The translations under genes were made by a program, and so were the position numbers. The notes beneath the pieces were generated by a model that was given only the letters and a program-made list of their open reading frames with translations, searched no databases and was not told the origin of the DNA. 7,206 bases of DNA from Oscillospiraceae bacterium (GTDB lineage Bacteria > Bacillota_A > Clostridia > Oscillospirales > Oscillospiraceae): NCBI GenBank assembly GCA_015068175.1, contig SVLA01000105.1, forward strand, positions 1-7,206, given 5' to 3'. Each line of letters starts with the position of its first letter. The first letter of the stretch is position 1. This document shows positions 5,594 through 7,206 of the stretch, in pieces.

Positions 5594-6634
5594 ATGATCG
5601 AGAGAATGTATGCCGAATATGCCTGGGAAAAGACCCAGACCCTGCTGTCCATCGACTCCCCCACCGGCTATACCGCCAAAGCGGCCGCCTGGGTGAAGGA
5701 AGCCTTCGAACACCTGGGGTTTACCGCCGTTATCACCGCCAAAGGCGGCGTATTGGTGGACCTGGGGGGCGAAAATGAGAACGACGGCATCCTGCTGGAA
5801 GCCCATACGGATACCCTGGGCGGCATGGTGGCCCAGATCAAGGGCAACGGCCGCCTGCGGCTGACCGCCCTGGGGGGCATGAGTGCCAACAACGGCGAGG
5901 CGGAAAATGTGTGGGTCTACACCCGGGGCGGCAAGGTCATCGACGGCACCTGCCAGCTTTGCAATGCCTCCGTCCATGTCAACGGCGATTACGCTTCCGC
6001 CAAGCGGAGCTGGGATACGGTGGAGATCGTGCTGGACGAGGATGTCCGCAGCGCCGAGGATGCCCGGAAGCTGGGCATCGAAGTAGGGGACATCGTCTGC
6101 TTTGATCCCCGGACCCGCCGTACTGCCAGCGGCTATATCAAAAGCCGGTTCCTGGATGACAAGCTGAGTGTGGGCATCCTGCTGGGCTTCGCCAAATACC
6201 TGGCGGACAACGGCATCCGCCCCCGGCGCCGCACCTGGGTCCATGTGACGGTCTACGAAGAAGTGGGCCACGGCGGCAGTTCTTCTGTGCCGGCCGGCAT
6301 CACCGAAGCCATTTCCGTGGATATGGGCTGCGTGGGCGAGGGCCTGCAATGCACCGAGCGGCAGGTGTCCATCTGCGTTAAGGATTCCGGCGGCCCCTAC
6401 AGCTATGAGGTGGTGGGCAAGCTCATCGAAGCGGCCAAAAAGACCGGCGCGGATTACGCCGTGGATGTATATCCCTACTATGGCTCCGACGTGGAAGCCA
6501 CCCTCCGCAGCGGCGTAGACATTCGCCACGGCCTTATCGGCGCCGGCGTTTATGCCAGCCATGGCTACGAGCGGAGCCATATGGACGGCGTGTACAACAC
6601 GCTGAAGGTCCTGGCCGGCTATCTGGAGGTCTGA
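5594..6634 (+). CDS. M42-family metallo-aminopeptidase
   Basis: A 346-residue cytoplasmic peptidase of family M42 (PepA/YsdC/tetrahedral aminopeptidase type), which usually trims N-terminal residues from short peptides using two metal ions. The metal and catalytic residues are in their usual order: H71 and D73 in AHTDT, bridging D188 (or D189) in FLDDK, catalytic E222 and metal-binding E223 in YEEVGHGG, D243 in SVDMG, and H329 in YERSH near the C-terminus. The PDZ-like or dimerization insert characteristic of M42 lies roughly at 75-180. M42 members form dodecameric tetrahedral shells, so recycling of proteasome-like or Clp products is plausible; substrate preference cannot be read. Older annotations of this family as cellulase are misleading. 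ATG 5594 follows GGAGG (5581-5585) by 8 nt, and only 4 nt separate it from the previous stop. An upstream in-frame TTG at 5579 precedes the SD and is rejected. Confidence 0.92.
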   Translation: MIERMYAEYAWEKTQTLLSIDSPTGYTAKAAAWVKEAFEHLGFTAVITAKGGVLVDLGGENENDGILLEAHTDTLGGMVAQIKGNGRLRLTALGGMSANNGEAENVWVYTRGGKVIDGTCQLCNASVHVNGDYASAKRSWDTVEIVLDEDVRSAEDARKLGIEVGDIVCFDPRTRRTASGYIKSRFLDDKLSVGILLGFAKYLADNGIRPRRRTWVHVTVYEEVGHGGSSSVPAGITEAISVDMGCVGEGLQCTERQVSICVKDSGGPYSYEVVGKLIEAAKKTGADYAVDVYPYYGSDVEATLRSGVDIRHGLIGAGVYASHGYERSHMDGVYNTLKVLAGYLEV

Positions 6635-6636
6635 GA

Positions 6637-7206
6637 ATGCTGCCGGAAGAATTCTTGCGGCGGCTGGAGGGCCAGTTGGGCCCGGAATACCCGGAATTTC
6701 TGGAAAGTCTGGAGCGGCCCCGGGCTGTGGCTCTGCGCTTTAACCCTCTGAAGGGGTCTGCGCCGGAGCTGCCCTTTACGGAAGCGGCGGTGCCCTGGGA
6801 ACCCATGGGTTTTTACTATGACCCGGACAGCCGTCCCGGCCTGCACCCTTATCACGAAGCCGGCGTATACTATCTGCAGGAGGCCAGCGCCATGTCTGCG
6901 GTGGCACTGCTGGATCCCCAACCCGGTGAGCGGGTGCTGGATCTGTGCGCCGCCCCCGGCGGAAAGACCACCCAGATCGCCGGGCGGATGCTGGGCCGCG
7001 GATTCCTGCTGTGTAATGAGATCAACCCCAAACGGGCCCGGATCCTGGCCCGCAATGTGGAGCGCATGGGCGTGCCCCATGCCCTGGTGACCAACGAACA
7101 CCCGGAAAAATTGGCCCAGCGTCTGCCCGGGGCCTTTGACCGGGTGCTGATCGACGCCCCTTGCTCCGGCGAAGGCATGTTCCGCAAGGAAGAGGCCGCC
7201 GTTACG
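6637..7206 (+). CDS. rsmF: RsmF-type rRNA m5C methyltransferase, 3' end cut by window edge
   Basis: The first 190 residues of a NOL1/NOP2/sun (RsmB/RsmF) family SAM-dependent RNA cytosine-C5 methyltransferase. After an N-terminal RNA-binding part (about 1-60, FLRRLEGQLG...LRFNP) comes HPYHEAGVYYLQEASAM at 70-86, a hallmark of this family. SAM motif I LDLCAAPGGKTT is at 101-112, an acidic motif II in CNEINPKRA at 126-134, and motif IV DAPCSGEGMFRK at 173-184, with the product-release cysteine C176. The second, nucleophilic cysteine (motif VI, TCT-type) and the C-terminal RsmF domain lie outside the window. E. coli RsmF (YebU) makes m5C1407 in 16S rRNA; other members modify 1400 or 1404, so the target base is uncertain. 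ATG 6637 begins 2 nt after the M42 stop, with SD GGAGG at 6625-6629 inside the M42 gene. Confidence 0.92.
   Translation, partial: MLPEEFLRRLEGQLGPEYPEFLESLERPRAVALRFNPLKGSAPELPFTEAAVPWEPMGFYYDPDSRPGLHPYHEAGVYYLQEASAMSAVALLDPQPGERVLDLCAAPGGKTTQIAGRMLGRGFLLCNEINPKRARILARNVERMGVPHALVTNEHPEKLAQRLPGAFDRVLIDAPCSGEGMFRKEEAAVT

Noticed and set aside
4150..5664. Very long open frame on the minus strand across the HAD and DUF218 genes (504 codons)
   Set aside because: It is antisense to two genes with clear family motifs, its translation is rich in Gly, His, Gln and Asp with no recognisable domain, and such frames are expected opposite G+C-rich third positions.

Overview
The window looks like chromosomal housekeeping DNA from a G+C-rich member of the Bacillota, most likely class Clostridia (an Oscillospirales-type gut anaerobe is my guess; this is inference). 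The grounds are: a T-box riboswitch in front of a threonyl-tRNA synthetase gene, a YabE-type G5/3D cell-wall protein next to rsmA/ksgA (an arrangement known from Bacillus subtilis), strong AAGGAGG Shine-Dalgarno (SD) sites, and coding regions whose third positions are mostly G or C while the intergenic DNA is AT-rich. I see no mobile element, CRISPR array, tRNA, rRNA or phage signature.

Left part, minus strand (1-1645): the 5' part of thrS runs off the left edge. It is preceded by a complete T-box leader (specifier ACC, antiterminator and terminator all readable) and a good sigma-A promoter. The ThrRS starts directly at its editing domain and has no N-terminal TGS domain. Middle (1646-2010): an AT-rich divergent intergenic region, then a sigma-A promoter and a structured leader for the yabE-like gene on the plus strand.

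Right part, plus strand (2011-7206): a yabE-like exported G5/3D protein, rsmA (16S rRNA dimethyladenosine transferase), a YjjG/YfnB-type HAD nucleotidase, a DUF218 (YdcF/SanA-type) membrane protein with a TTG start, an M42-family metallopeptidase, and an RsmF-type rRNA m5C methyltransferase cut by the right edge. From the HAD gene onward the genes are packed so tightly that each ribosome binding site lies on or inside the end of the preceding gene, so they are probably one translationally coupled operon. Two rRNA methyltransferases bracket the group, which suggests growth-linked expression, but the three genes between them have no obvious shared pathway.

The most interesting spot is the 59-bp gap between yabE and rsmA. 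A 15-bp hairpin buries the rsmA ribosome binding site, and a sigma-A-like promoter is laid over the hairpin so that its -10 box is the loop. A transcript from that promoter would lack the left arm and be translatable, whereas readthrough from yabE would carry the closed hairpin. No novel multi-gene system is evident.
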